From positions 1 through 43,988 of the forward strand of contig CAZSHS010000035.1 in the NCBI GenBank assembly GCA_964606665.1: a stretch of DNA of 43,988 nt. Reading direction: 5' to 3'. A model generated the notes under the pieces. That model worked only from the letters and a program-made list of their open reading frames with translations, did no database searches and had not been told where the DNA came from. A program made the position numbers and the translations under genes. Shown here one piece after another: positions 31,593 through 39,966 of the stretch; positions within the stretch are counted from its first letter, which is position 1; each line of letters starts with the position of its first letter. This DNA comes from Aved-18 sp964606665 (lineage in GTDB: Bacteria > Cyanobacteriota > Vampirovibrionia > Obscuribacterales > Obscuribacteraceae).

Positions 31593-31663
31593 GATAATCT
31601 TGGACCCTAAAATAGAAGTCTAATAGAAAAGCCCTTCAACAGAGATTATCATGCTTATTTTAG
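31593..31663. repeat. Interleaved inverted repeats (pseudoknot-like order)
   Basis: GATAATCT (31593-31600) pairs with AGATTATC (31643-31650), while CTAAAATA (31607-31614) pairs with TATTTTAG (31656-31663), so the arms cross in a-b-a'-b' order. It lies upstream of the small leftward genes. It may be two overlapping operators or an RNA pseudoknot. GTAAAA/TTTTAC at 31741-31757 is a further small dyad. Confidence 0.5.
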
Positions 31664-31856
31664 AGATTGAGTCAAAGATTTAGTAACCATAAATCATTCC
31701 TTTTCCATCCCGTAAAGAAAGGGTTTTATTATAGAATATAGTAAAACATTATTTTACATTAAATTGATATTTCTGTAAAGAGGCAATACAAGGCTCATGT
31801 CATGCATAGAGTCTATAAACCCAACCACATTGGGCTTAGAACGTCTAGATTAATTA

Positions 31857-31885
31857 TTGACAACTACTTAATATATTGTTATACT
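31857..31885 (+). promoter_or_regulatory. Strong sigma-70 promoter
   Basis: Perfect TTGACA (31857-31862), 17-base AT-rich spacer and TATACT (31880-31885). This is the best promoter in the window. It drives the 99-residue membrane protein through a hairpin-bearing leader. Confidence 0.82.
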
Positions 31886-31904
31886 ATATGTATGGAGTTG
31901 AGAT

Positions 31905-31936
31905 CTGGGGCGATCAATTCCAGGAGGGAGCCCCAG
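31905..31936 (+). promoter_or_regulatory. Leader hairpin enclosing AGGAGGGA
   Basis: CTGGGGC (31905-31911) pairs with GCCCCAG (31930-31936). The loop contains a perfect ribosome-binding sequence AGGAGG, but no start codon follows at usual spacing; the real start at 31953 uses AAGGGA. A translational control element or ribosome standby site is plausible. Confidence 0.5.
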
Positions 31937-31952
31937 CACAAGGGAAAATAAA

Positions 31953-32252
31953 ATGGATAAAGATTCCTGCCTTGTGGCATGTAGTAGCGGAGAAAGCTTT
32001 TCAGAGCCAGTTCAATTGGCTTTTGTAGCAACTGCTTCAGCAATCACTGCGGTGTTAAGTGGCAATTTGGCGCTTGCCATGACATTGGGCACAACCCAAA
32101 ACACCCTGTTGGTATGCGGACTAACAGTAGTCCAACAAATAATGAGCTGGATACCAGTCCTTTGCTGGACAGCTTCTATTTTGAGTGCTTTGCTAACAAT
32201 CTACGCAATTTACTGCATTTATTTGGTCATACGAGCAGGACCAAATAAATAG
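31953..32252 (+). CDS. Small two-span membrane protein
   Basis: The 99-residue protein has a polar N-terminus (MDKDSCLVACSSGESFSEP), a first hydrophobic stretch (about residues 22-48, Ala/Thr-rich) and a second (about 66-92, WIPVLCWTASILSALLTIYAIYCIYLVI), with a short basic end. No family is recognised. It resembles holins, type IV pilin-like VirB2/VirB3-size subunits or small channel proteins only in size. It has its own near-consensus promoter, leader hairpin and terminator, so it is a self-contained highly transcribed unit. Confidence 0.68.
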   Translation: MDKDSCLVACSSGESFSEPVQLAFVATASAITAVLSGNLALAMTLGTTQNTLLVCGLTVVQQIMSWIPVLCWTASILSALLTIYAIYCIYLVIRAGPNK

Positions 32253-32260
32253 TTGCCCAC

Positions 32261-32298
32261 CCTTAAGAATCGGCAGTCCGAACTGCCTTTTCTTAGGG
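32261..32298 (+). terminator. Intrinsic terminator of the 99-residue membrane protein
   Basis: GGCAGT-CCGA-ACTGCC followed by TTTTCTTAGGG, and flanked by an outer CCTTAAGAA/TTCTTAGGG pairing. It starts eight bases past the stop codon. Confidence 0.85.
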
Positions 32299-32379
32299 AA
32301 TACAAATACAATTGCAAAAAACAGTCATTTTCGGCATTGTTTTATTATGTTTGTAGAGACAAAATTTCCAATGGAAGGA

Positions 32380-32691
32380 TTAGCCTGCAACTAAATGTTC
32401 TGTGGTGAGGCGGCTGTCACCGCCATCACACACTCGACTATCCCAGCCCTTGTAGAAAATTTGTTGTTCAATCTCTGTGGGCGCCTGTTTCCATGTGATA
32501 GTCAGCATGCCTTCATGATCATGAATAGCCTCTACTTTGTCTAAGAGCAATTCTGCTGAAACTATGTCGGCGAGGGCTTGGACATATCCTACAAGTCTTT
32601 CTAATCGCCGAACTCTAAAATCATTATGGTCATCATCAGCTGTTAAGCGAATTTGATCATAATGCATGAGCACAGGTGTATCTGTTGGCAT
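32380..32691 (-). CDS. Small hypothetical protein, near the distal end of the mobilisation genes
   Basis: In this 103-residue acidic protein the central part is helical (RRLERLVGYVQALADIVSAELLLDKVEAI). No family is recognised. GAGGAG seven bases before the ATG is a strong ribosome site. It is on the same strand as, and 99 bases after, the trypsin-like protease, so it may be the last gene of that operon or have its own promoter. Confidence 0.6.
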   Translation of the reverse strand: MPTDTPVLMHYDQIRLTADDDHNDFRVRRLERLVGYVQALADIVSAELLLDKVEAIHDHEGMLTITWKQAPTEIEQQIFYKGWDSRVCDGGDSRLTTEHLVAG

Positions 32692-32790
32692 TTTAATCTC
32701 CTCTGAACAATCGTTTAATCCCTAATCATACAGGGGATCTATCAATACCGAATCTCGTTTGTTTTGTCTTTTCCATAGTGTCGGTCTTTA

Positions 32791-33513
32791 CTAATTCAGA
32801 AATTCGCTATTGCCTTCAGGCCTTAAATCATTTTCTTTCATTAGATTCAATAATGGTTCGATACAAATAGCAGCTGTAAACCCGCTGAAGCTTGGCTCGC
32901 TTTGTTCATATAAAGCTTCAATGCAAATACCGATTAGCGATCCATCTTGGTCCATTACAGGTCCCCCGCTAAACCCTCCCCGCGGAACTGATGAAATTAC
33001 TAACAAAGGCCAGTCTGACTGCGATGATAAAACTATAGAATTCACTTGGGCTTTAACTGATATCAGATGGTTGGATACAGTCATCGGCACTGGAGGGAAT
33101 CCAAATAAATACACATCTTCAAGCAAATAAGCTTTCATAAGCTGGGCGCGATTAAGCTTTGAGTTCAATTTTATAAATTTCGAAGGTCGCCGCTCATGAA
33201 TTAAACTTGCTGGCTCAGTTTTGGTTGGCAATGTGTACATCGAAACTGTTGCACCGGGAGATTGAAAATTAGTTTTTAAAACAGCAATATCTGTTTTCCC
33301 TGGCGCTAAGAATTTTTGAGAATGCTGAAATTCTTTTCCATTTTTATCAATAAGTTTAAAGGTGCCATCATGATCCACATTGTGTTTTGCCGTTACTAGA
33401 ATACCGTCGCCAACGTGAAATGCCGTAGCTGCCATTATTTTGTCATTTTTATCGATCTCCATCGTCAGCAATTGTTCTTCCGAATCTCGATAAAAATCCA
33501 TTTTGTCAAACAT
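32791..33513 (-). CDS. Trypsin-like serine protease (S1 fold), cytoplasmic
   Basis: The 240-residue protein has a complete catalytic triad: His44 in TAKHN, Asp75 in KTDIAVLK and Ser182 in GGFSGGPV with the oxyanion motif, then the usual GICIEA strand. There is no signal peptide, unlike most secreted S1 proteases or DegP, and no PDZ domain. Cytoplasmic trypsin-like proteases of this type occur in conflict and signalling systems. It lies 37 bases after the zinc-ribbon gene at the end of the mobilisation operon. It might process a transfer protein or act in plasmid-host conflict. Confidence 0.85.
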   Translation of the reverse strand: MFDKMDFYRDSEEQLLTMEIDKNDKIMAATAFHVGDGILVTAKHNVDHDGTFKLIDKNGKEFQHSQKFLAPGKTDIAVLKTNFQSPGATVSMYTLPTKTEPASLIHERRPSKFIKLNSKLNRAQLMKAYLLEDVYLFGFPPVPMTVSNHLISVKAQVNSIVLSSQSDWPLLVISSVPRGGFSGGPVMDQDGSLIGICIEALYEQSEPSFSGFTAAICIEPLLNLMKENDLRPEGNSEFLN

Positions 33514-33550
33514 TTAAAACTCCAGCTTCTGCAAAGCATTAGTAATATCT

Positions 33551-34732
33551 CTAATTCTGTTTCCAATTTTTATAACCTCGAGCTTTCATCATTCTGGCAA
33601 TACCTTCTTCCCTAGAGCATTTCTGGCAGCCGCTTTTCAGTACCACCCGCCGATAAGGTTCAGCTTGCCATATGTAGGAACACTCGATGCATTTCCACCA
33701 TCGCTTTACTCGTGAATGGGCTCGCTCCTTTTGCGGAGTCATTTTCCCGTTACGGGACTTATGCCATTCTGGTACTAAATGCGGTGCTACCGCTGAGATA
33801 ACATTAGTTACGGATGTTTTTCTAAAACTACAAAAGGGACAGCCTGTCTCATATAAAACTCGGTCTATGACTTTCGTCTCCCATTTATGGTCAGGTCCTT
33901 TGTTACAGGTCCAGGACGCTCGATAACAACTACCTTCGGTAACATCTTCGGGACCCCTGTCATTGTTAGTCTTGTCCCATTGCTTGGCTAGATGAGGATG
34001 AGTTTTCTTCAGATTATTTGATTTAGAAGCTTTTTTGTTTGCGCAATAAGGACAACGAATTCCTTTGTCTGTTCGATAAAATCCAGCTTTCCACCTGTGC
34101 GTGTTGTCTTTTGAGCACTTCCACCAAACCTTTAATCCAACAGGCAAGGCATAGGGATTTACGCTTTTATTCCTTTCTTTGTCAAAATCTTTGAGGACCT
34201 TAGGATATTCTCTCAAGTCTGTAGGTGCGCCTCTATTGCATTTCGGACAACCACTATCATTAGATGTTCTGTTAGCCACACACGCTTTCCAGATGTGTCC
34301 CATTTTGCATTTCCACCAAACCACTTTTTGAGAGCCAAATGAAACTGAGCTAGGGGGTGCGCCATTTTTCTCAGTTAGCCACTCTTCAGCTATTTCAGGA
34401 AATCTTGCCGCTAGATTATTCGTTTTTGAAACTCTTAATCCTCTGCAAAAACCACAGCCGCCAGCAAAACTGTTGTTTTTAAATGCTTTACTAACTGCGT
34501 AAATTGGAATTTGAAAAACATGGTCAGGACCGTTTGAACACTTGAACCATGCAATAACATTGGAACCTTGTCCAAAATCCTCCGGACCGAATCCGCAATT
34601 TTTCGAATAGAGCCACATTGCTGCAGCCTCAGGATAAGCCTTCAAAAAAGAAATTGTGTCTATGCGTCCAGGCTCGACTACATCCTCAATCGGTACTGGT
34701 GTTTTTTTTCTTTTCCTGATCTTTTTAAGCAT
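33551..34732 (-). CDS. Treble-clef zinc-ribbon repeat protein (DUF4379-like)
   Basis: The 393-residue protein contains about five repeats of the probable zinc-ribbon unit: (S)x...NPxD...WWKC..GHxWxAxxxxR....GCPxC. Visible cores are CGFC, CPKC, CPYC, CPFC and CQKC, each preceded by WxC..(N/D)H(xF/W). The N-terminus is basic (LKKIRKRKKTP). This domain is usually found near or fused to nucleases and may bind nucleic acid. The ATG overlaps the J-protein stop (TGATG); a TTG one codon earlier is the alternative. It lies between J-protein and protease in one operon. Confidence 0.82.
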   Translation of the reverse strand: MLKKIRKRKKTPVPIEDVVEPGRIDTISFLKAYPEAAAMWLYSKNCGFGPEDFGQGSNVIAWFKCSNGPDHVFQIPIYAVSKAFKNNSFAGGCGFCRGLRVSKTNNLAARFPEIAEEWLTEKNGAPPSSVSFGSQKVVWWKCKMGHIWKACVANRTSNDSGCPKCNRGAPTDLREYPKVLKDFDKERNKSVNPYALPVGLKVWWKCSKDNTHRWKAGFYRTDKGIRCPYCANKKASKSNNLKKTHPHLAKQWDKTNNDRGPEDVTEGSCYRASWTCNKGPDHKWETKVIDRVLYETGCPFCSFRKTSVTNVISAVAPHLVPEWHKSRNGKMTPQKERAHSRVKRWWKCIECSYIWQAEPYRRVVLKSGCQKCSREEGIARMMKARGYKNWKQN

Positions 34733-35571
34733 CAATTTTGACCGATTTTTTGACGCAAGTAAAAAACATCTTGCCTTAAAGATTGAATCTCAGCTTCCTT
34801 GCTTCCAAGATCTCTATATAACATCCCAGCGGTAGCTGGCTGAGCAAATTTTATTTGAGCCTTTAGTGTGTCGACTCCTTGCTGTAGCGTCTGCATTTTG
34901 GTTTCTTTTGAAACGATTTCTCGTTTTATATCATCAGTGTTCTGAATAAATTGTGCAGCCTGTGGTTTCATTTGCTGCTGAGTGAGAGGAGCCGAAATAC
35001 TCTGATACGGCGCTCGCCAATCCTTGTTGTTCATTGCGGGAACGGGAGCAGGAGCAGGAGTAGAAGCTGGAGCAGGCATATTTTGCACTGCAGCTTTTTG
35101 CACCGGCATAATCGATCTTATTTTGCTACCAATAAATCCGTAAGCAAGTATGGCTATAAAAACTACAACAATACGTACAGATGCTTGTCTACGGCGCATC
35201 TCTGACCTAGCTTCACCTTCAGGATCGATTGCTTCTATAGGCTCATGTGAATCATTCGTTTGTTCAGACTGATTTTGTGCTTGTTGAAAGTTATCCTGTT
35301 CAGGCTCTCTTGTAGGTTCTTTGATAAGCTGACAAACACAATGGGGACTGTCGGTATGTTCAGCTTCAAAATGAATTTTAAAAATATCGTTGTAGAAGTG
35401 ATTGTATTCTTTCAGCTCCTGCTCTACTTCTTCCTTACCTTGTCCACCCTGCTTATCTGGGTGCCAAGCTTTTACCAGAAGCTTGTATCTCTTCTTGATT
35501 GTCTTCCAATCAGTACCCACAGGCAATCGAAATGCCACATATGCTTCCTGAAGTTCTTCACGTGTCGGCAT
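34732..35571 (-). CDS. Membrane-anchored J-domain protein
   Basis: In this 279-residue protein the N-terminal J domain (residues 1-65) has WKTIKKRYKLLVKAWHPDKQGG with the HPD motif that stimulates DnaK. An acidic Gln-rich linker follows, then one membrane span (about 128-147, IVVVFIAILAYGFIGSKI), a Pro/Ala-rich linker and a C-terminal coiled coil (about 208-279). The topology would place the J domain in the cytoplasm and the coiled coil outside. It starts at the ATG overlapping the upstream stop (TAATG), with GGGGGA before it. It may recruit host DnaK to the transfer machinery. Confidence 0.85.
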   Translation of the reverse strand: MPTREELQEAYVAFRLPVGTDWKTIKKRYKLLVKAWHPDKQGGQGKEEVEQELKEYNHFYNDIFKIHFEAEHTDSPHCVCQLIKEPTREPEQDNFQQAQNQSEQTNDSHEPIEAIDPEGEARSEMRRRQASVRIVVVFIAILAYGFIGSKIRSIMPVQKAAVQNMPAPASTPAPAPVPAMNNKDWRAPYQSISAPLTQQQMKPQAAQFIQNTDDIKREIVSKETKMQTLQQGVDTLKAQIKFAQPATAGMLYRDLGSKEAEIQSLRQDVFYLRQKIGQN

Positions 35572-36248
35572 TAATTCCCCCACACGGACTTTTGAACATC
35601 TAGCAAGAGCAATAACAATGAGAACGCAGTGAGCCCAATTAACCACCAAGGCGGGGCCGGGATTCTCTCAGATAATGCCGTTCCTACAATTCGACCAGGA
35701 CCCAGGGCAATTGAAACTTCTTGCGTTAGTCCATTTATAATCTCATCACAAGCCATTTTGTTGAATCCTTCAATTCTTGATTCAAAATCCATACTCACTA
35801 TTGTCTCGGTTGAAGCTGCTGGCTTTAAATCAACTTCAAGCTTTAAATACCGCTGTACTCTTGTATTTCTAGAATGTGGATGTCCACGCGAATCCGTCTC
35901 CATTCGAGCTTCTTCATCAGAAAATCTCAATTCAGAAACTATTCTTCCAGTCTTGGTATCAGCTAGAACAACATTCCATTTGTCACCATATTTGTAGCTG
36001 AGAACTGATAAAAGCTCTCGCACTTTGGAAAAAGCCACCTGCATATTTACAGGAAATTGCATTGGCGGAGGGTGCAATAAATTTTGAGATTGAATATTTG
36101 CCTTGTGAAAAAATGGCCAAGCTCCCCATACAAAGCCAATTGTTGCAGGCAACCAGCAAGCACCCGCATTTGATGGGATAGTATGGTAAACCAAAGTTCC
36201 TATCAGACAAAATGCTAGAAAACCAGTAATTAGGCCCACAAAGATCAC
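35571..36248 (-). CDS. Membrane protein related to the coupling-protein N-terminus
   Basis: The 225-residue protein has two N-terminal spans (about 2-20, 30-47), a soluble middle (about 60-190) and a C-terminal span (about 200-217). The middle resembles in spacing the N-terminal 110 residues of the adjacent coupling ATPase: an amphipathic helix, W-(K/N)-V, R-(I/L)-x-S/T, alternating strands ending in ...F/D-x-S, then a helix with I-I-x-G-L. It may be a membrane anchor for the ATPase, which has no spans itself. The GTG start shares its G with the ATPase stop (TAGTG). Confidence 0.68.
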   Translation of the reverse strand: MIFVGLITGFLAFCLIGTLVYHTIPSNAGACWLPATIGFVWGAWPFFHKANIQSQNLLHPPPMQFPVNMQVAFSKVRELLSVLSYKYGDKWNVVLADTKTGRIVSELRFSDEEARMETDSRGHPHSRNTRVQRYLKLEVDLKPAASTETIVSMDFESRIEGFNKMACDEIINGLTQEVSIALGPGRIVGTALSERIPAPPWWLIGLTAFSLLLLLLDVQKSVWGN

Positions 36249-38182
36249 TAGATCTCCTCCGGCATATCAAACCTTGAAGGAGTTACCATGTCTGGCTCTC
36301 GCTCTTCTTTTTCGAGCTTTGGAACTTCTTGAGGTTTTCGTTTGGGCTCGGCAGGTTTGCGTTCGTTAAACCGATTGCGATCGTATTTTGGTTTTGAATT
36401 ATTTTTGCTATTTGGTTTCGACTTAATTTGCTCTTCCCATGCGGGCGCTAAAGCAGCCTCCTGGCAGCGCTCTTTCAGCTTTTCGTCAACCTCTATTTTT
36501 CTAAATTGCGGCGGATCATATGAGGTGGCATGTTCATAATTTTGCCAGGTAAAAGTTTTGAGGAGAATTGGATTCGTCGAGGGAGTGAAAACAATCGCAT
36601 GCCCTCGCTTCAAAGCCATCACCTCATCAGGGCTCATCAGTTTGCGTCCAAATTCTCGCTCACTAATACTTCCCGAGCTCATCACTTTGCGCTCGCTAAT
36701 AGTTTTCATTCCAAGCGCATCGCTAACCTTTTTTGCTGTCATATTGTCGCGGGGACGAAATACAAATCTAGTTCCAGGTTGGCTGAATAAGAGTGTCGCG
36801 TCATCATCCCCGTAGACTTTTCGCAATTGAACATAGTCCTGAAAGCCTAGCATTGCAGGAATATTTCTGTGACGAATAATTGTCATCTTCTCTGCAATTC
36901 CAGGAATATAGCCATAGTTAGTGAACTCGTCCAGGAAAAGATTCAATGGATATTTAAATTTCTTCTGTAGAGCCAAGTCAAGAATAAAATTGAAAATCAA
37001 CGCCGACAATGGCTTTAACTCTGTCTTTTGAGCCGGTACAGCAAAATAAAACGTGAACAATTCATTGGGAAGTTCTTGGATATTCAAATCAGTTTTTTCT
37101 GTCAATGCCACAATTTTTGGCGATACCCAAAGATTCATTCGCTGCATCAATCCAGATATAACGCCAAATCTAAAGCCTTCCGAACTGTTCTTATGAAATC
37201 CCCAGAACTCTTTTTGAGCAAGTTCGTAAGTGCTATTCATCAAAATCATGCCAAGCTTATCAGGACCTTCTCGTAGCCAAGCCCTGATGTCACCTAATGT
37301 TCCTCCTTCGCCCATGGCATGCAAAATCAAAGATTTAAGTAACTGCCGCTCCGAATCTTCCCAGATTTTGTCCGCACTGGAATTTTTGCCTGACGTATTT
37401 TGAATAATTAGATTGGCTACGTGACTGGCTTCATCATAGGTTTTCAAATGCTCAATTGGATTTATTCGAGTCGATGTCAGATCATCTGGATTAAAATAAT
37501 AAATTTTGTGCCCGGCTGTTTTTCTGAATCCAGAAGTCTTTTTAAACAGATCTGGTTCCTCAGAACCTGCTGTTGCCTCAGTGACAATCGCACTAACTCC
37601 CGTTCGCTCAATCAAGTTTGGGATATAAACAGTCGAGCTTTTGCCCGATCCAGTTGGTCCACACACTGTACTATGCATCGCGGTTTCGGGACCAGGAACA
37701 CTAATTACTTCGCCATCATCTTCTGCTGGACCAAGAATTAGCCTTGTATGGTCGCCACGACTTACAACGTAGCCGGCATCTTCCAAATCATCAAATGATG
37801 CCCACTTTGCAGATCCATATGAATCAGACTCATTACATGAAGATGCTAAATGTATCGCGTCTTCGCGCAATCCCTCGATAATAGCTTGGCATCGCTCCTT
37901 ACAGTGCGGCTCTGTCCATGCCATGCTTCTCTCTGCCACTTCAATTGAAAATTCAGTACCGGCACCAGACTTTTTCCATCGAATAGATAAATCAAATTCA
38001 AATCGCCACGTGTCCCGCCCTACAACATCAGTCTTGTTATCTGAGGCAGTAAGTCTTTTTAGACTCTGGTCAACGAACTTTATTCTCCAGCCCAGAGCAT
38101 TTGCAGTTGCAGCAGAAAGCTCAGCCGCCCGCTCAACTGGCACGTTCACAGTTTCAGAAACGCTAGCTCTTACAGGACTCAC
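36248..38182 (-). CDS. Type IV coupling protein (VirD4/TraD-like ATPase), soluble form
   Basis: The 644-residue protein has Walker A GPTGSGKSS (175-183) and Walker B LNLFLDEFTNYGYIPG (about 410-426), and the TraG/VirD4 segment RHRNIPAMLGFQDYVQLRKVYGDDDA. The C-terminus is basic and Lys/Pro/Glu-rich. Unlike classical VirD4 there is no N-terminal membrane span; residues 1-110 form a small alpha/beta domain. It brings the relaxase-bound DNA to the secretion channel. GTG start overlapping the relaxase stop (GTGA). No VirB-type channel genes are in the window, so the plasmid is mobilisable rather than self-transmissible as seen here. Confidence 0.92.
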   Translation of the reverse strand: MSPVRASVSETVNVPVERAAELSAATANALGWRIKFVDQSLKRLTASDNKTDVVGRDTWRFEFDLSIRWKKSGAGTEFSIEVAERSMAWTEPHCKERCQAIIEGLREDAIHLASSCNESDSYGSAKWASFDDLEDAGYVVSRGDHTRLILGPAEDDGEVISVPGPETAMHSTVCGPTGSGKSSTVYIPNLIERTGVSAIVTEATAGSEEPDLFKKTSGFRKTAGHKIYYFNPDDLTSTRINPIEHLKTYDEASHVANLIIQNTSGKNSSADKIWEDSERQLLKSLILHAMGEGGTLGDIRAWLREGPDKLGMILMNSTYELAQKEFWGFHKNSSEGFRFGVISGLMQRMNLWVSPKIVALTEKTDLNIQELPNELFTFYFAVPAQKTELKPLSALIFNFILDLALQKKFKYPLNLFLDEFTNYGYIPGIAEKMTIIRHRNIPAMLGFQDYVQLRKVYGDDDATLLFSQPGTRFVFRPRDNMTAKKVSDALGMKTISERKVMSSGSISEREFGRKLMSPDEVMALKRGHAIVFTPSTNPILLKTFTWQNYEHATSYDPPQFRKIEVDEKLKERCQEAALAPAWEEQIKSKPNSKNNSKPKYDRNRFNERKPAEPKRKPQEVPKLEKEEREPDMVTPSRFDMPEEI

Positions 38183-39264
38183 TTGTTTGTGCCTCCACGA
38201 TCCAGCGTATCATCGCCCCGATCCTTCTCGGGAGGTTTTGGCTGCTCTAATGGAGCTGGTTTTTGTGATTCTTCGACCTGCCGATTGGTTTCGGCAATTT
38301 GCCAAGTTTCAAAACCGGCCCGCTCTTGCCCTCTCTGCGTTCGATCAAAGCCAAATAAATGGGATAAATCGGCTCTTTTACCATATGCCAATTCCCGCTC
38401 CATTTGTTTTGCAGCTTCCATGTCTTGGCGAGCGACCTCTGCAAGCTCTGGATTTTGATTTTTGATAGCCTCATAGGCTAACTGAGCCTTCATGGTCAAA
38501 GCGTGGCTGTGGAAGTCAGACAACCGCCCCTGAGACTCTCTCAATTGTTGTTTGCTACCCTTACCAAAATCCGTCTCGGCTTTTCGCTCATCTAAGCCGA
38601 ATGCTTTTTTGAGATCTTTATCCAGCTTGTCAAACTCACGCCTATCCCTAAAAGCCTCTTCATCGCGCTTTTTCTCTTTGTCCTTTAGGGAGTTACCACC
38701 AAAAAACAGACTTTTAAAACGGTCATCTCCACCCCGGTCATAATTCTTTGACTGGAGCAGAGTATTCATCTCTCTGTCTAGAAAGCGATCCAGCTTATGC
38801 TCGCGGTCAAGATACTCATCTCCAGTTTTACGCAAAAACTGATGATCCTCGCGACGAATGCGCACCTGGTGACCATTTTTGTCTTTGCCCATTAAAATCA
38901 CATGCGCGTGCTTATGCTCCGTATTCTCATGAATAACCGCCCGCCACTCTAAATCAAGCCTTTTCTCCTGTCCTAATTTGTCCATGACTTCTCGCGTGTA
39001 ATCTTTCATGTCAACACTCTGGACGCCTGGCGAGAGAATAAGTTTGTGCATTACAAAGTTGCGATCATCTGACTGTGAGTAGACTAAATCTTTTACTTCT
39101 CGAGCATCTAATCCATCACGGCTCGAATCAAAGAATTCCCGCCCGCCTCTAACTTTCTCTTCTCTAGTTTCGGAACGATAAGCAACGTAATTGACGTGAG
39201 CACGGGCTTTGCCTGGAGCATTCCGGCCACGCAAATACTTGTGTTTAGCGACAGACTTAATCAT
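38179..39264 (-). CDS. HUH-superfamily relaxase (mobilisation nuclease)
   Basis: The 361-residue protein has metal-binding histidines in HENTEHKHAHVILMG (H112, H117, H119, H121) and a likely catalytic Tyr in HVNYVAYRS (Y26 or Y29). The rest is a charged helical C-terminal region (about 160-361), shorter than RP4 TraI. It nicks oriT and stays covalently attached to the transferred strand. It overlaps the MobC-like gene by eight bases and the coupling protein by four. A nic-like TATCCTGC lies at 39815-39822. The MOB class is probably MOBP/VirD2-like, by motif only. Confidence 0.9.
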   Translation of the reverse strand: MIKSVAKHKYLRGRNAPGKARAHVNYVAYRSETREEKVRGGREFFDSSRDGLDAREVKDLVYSQSDDRNFVMHKLILSPGVQSVDMKDYTREVMDKLGQEKRLDLEWRAVIHENTEHKHAHVILMGKDKNGHQVRIRREDHQFLRKTGDEYLDREHKLDRFLDREMNTLLQSKNYDRGGDDRFKSLFFGGNSLKDKEKKRDEEAFRDRREFDKLDKDLKKAFGLDERKAETDFGKGSKQQLRESQGRLSDFHSHALTMKAQLAYEAIKNQNPELAEVARQDMEAAKQMERELAYGKRADLSHLFGFDRTQRGQERAGFETWQIAETNRQVEESQKPAPLEQPKPPEKDRGDDTLDRGGTNK

Positions 39265-39682
39265 CCGCCTCAGACTTTGTCTCGTCAGCCTTAGCCAGCT
39301 CTTTCACTTCAGCCGCTTGCCCCTGAAGCTTTTTCTTTAGCCTTTTAACAGCCAGACTGTGAGCCCAAAGCAAGTCCTCATCCTTAGTCTCAGGATTCAT
39401 GTTTGCCTGAACAATCTGAAAAATCATGCCTGTATCAATTGCTGTTCTTGCCATCAAACCAGCTAAGCGATCTTCCATTTTCTTCAATCGCTTTTCCAAT
39501 GAAGATTCCCGCTCATCGACAGCTTCTAAATCCCCCGCATCTAGATAGGCCAGTATCGCTTCACGCACAAAAGCAGATGGCTTAATTCCTTTCTTTTTGG
39601 CTGCATCTTGTAGCCGGATCTCATCAGATCTGACCAGTCTTCCATACACAGTGGCATATCTTCCAGTGGCTATTTTCGGCAT
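39257..39682 (-). CDS. MobC-like ribbon-helix-helix relaxosome accessory protein
   Basis: In this 141-residue protein the N-terminal part (TVYGRLVRSDEIRLQDAAKKKGIKPSAFVREAILAYL, about residues 12-48) is a ribbon-helix-helix DNA-binding domain. A charged coiled region follows. Such proteins bind oriT and help the relaxase open DNA. It is first in the leftward mobilisation operon, next to the nic-like site. The ribosome site before its ATG is weak. Confidence 0.85.
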   Translation of the reverse strand: MPKIATGRYATVYGRLVRSDEIRLQDAAKKKGIKPSAFVREAILAYLDAGDLEAVDERESSLEKRLKKMEDRLAGLMARTAIDTGMIFQIVQANMNPETKDEDLLWAHSLAVKRLKKKLQGQAAEVKELAKADETKSEADD

Positions 39683-39764
39683 ATAAGTCAGTCTCTTTTC
39701 CCGTTCCCTATAACAGTATATACTTTTGGTCAGAAATAATTAGGAAAATTAGGCTATAAATCAG

Positions 39765-39935
39765 TCTATAAAGTGCCATATAATTACTAATTAGCACAAA
39801 TACTGACCACTCTTTATCCTGCCTTACACGAGCGCTACACTTCTCGGTGCGGGCTGAACTTCGTTCAGTCTGCACCCGCCTCCAGCGTGCGCGAAGGAGT
39901 GACGGTCCTCGTCGCTGCCAGCTCCGAGAAGAAAT
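39765..39935. other. Probable origin of transfer
   Basis: TATCCTGC (39815-39822) matches the RP4/MOBP nic consensus (TATCCTG|C), with an AT-rich inverted repeat (GTGC/GCAC, about 39770-39796) before it. Nicking here would make the right side lead and the mob genes enter last, as expected. Beyond it a GC-rich block folds: CTTCTCGG/CCGAGAAG (39840-39847, 39924-39931) encloses GGTGC..GCTGAAC-TTC-GTTCAG..GCACC (39846-39875) and AGTGAC/GTCGCT (39899-39917). The rest of the gap holds the AT-rich mob promoter region. Confidence 0.62.
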
Positions 39936-39966
39936 TCTTGACATCCCAAATCGAAATTTTTTTTGC

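Noticed and set aside
39708..39944. Leftward 78-codon frame across the transfer origin
   Set aside because: Arg/Ser-rich translation of the GC-rich folded block; no ribosome site, and the region is better explained as oriT.
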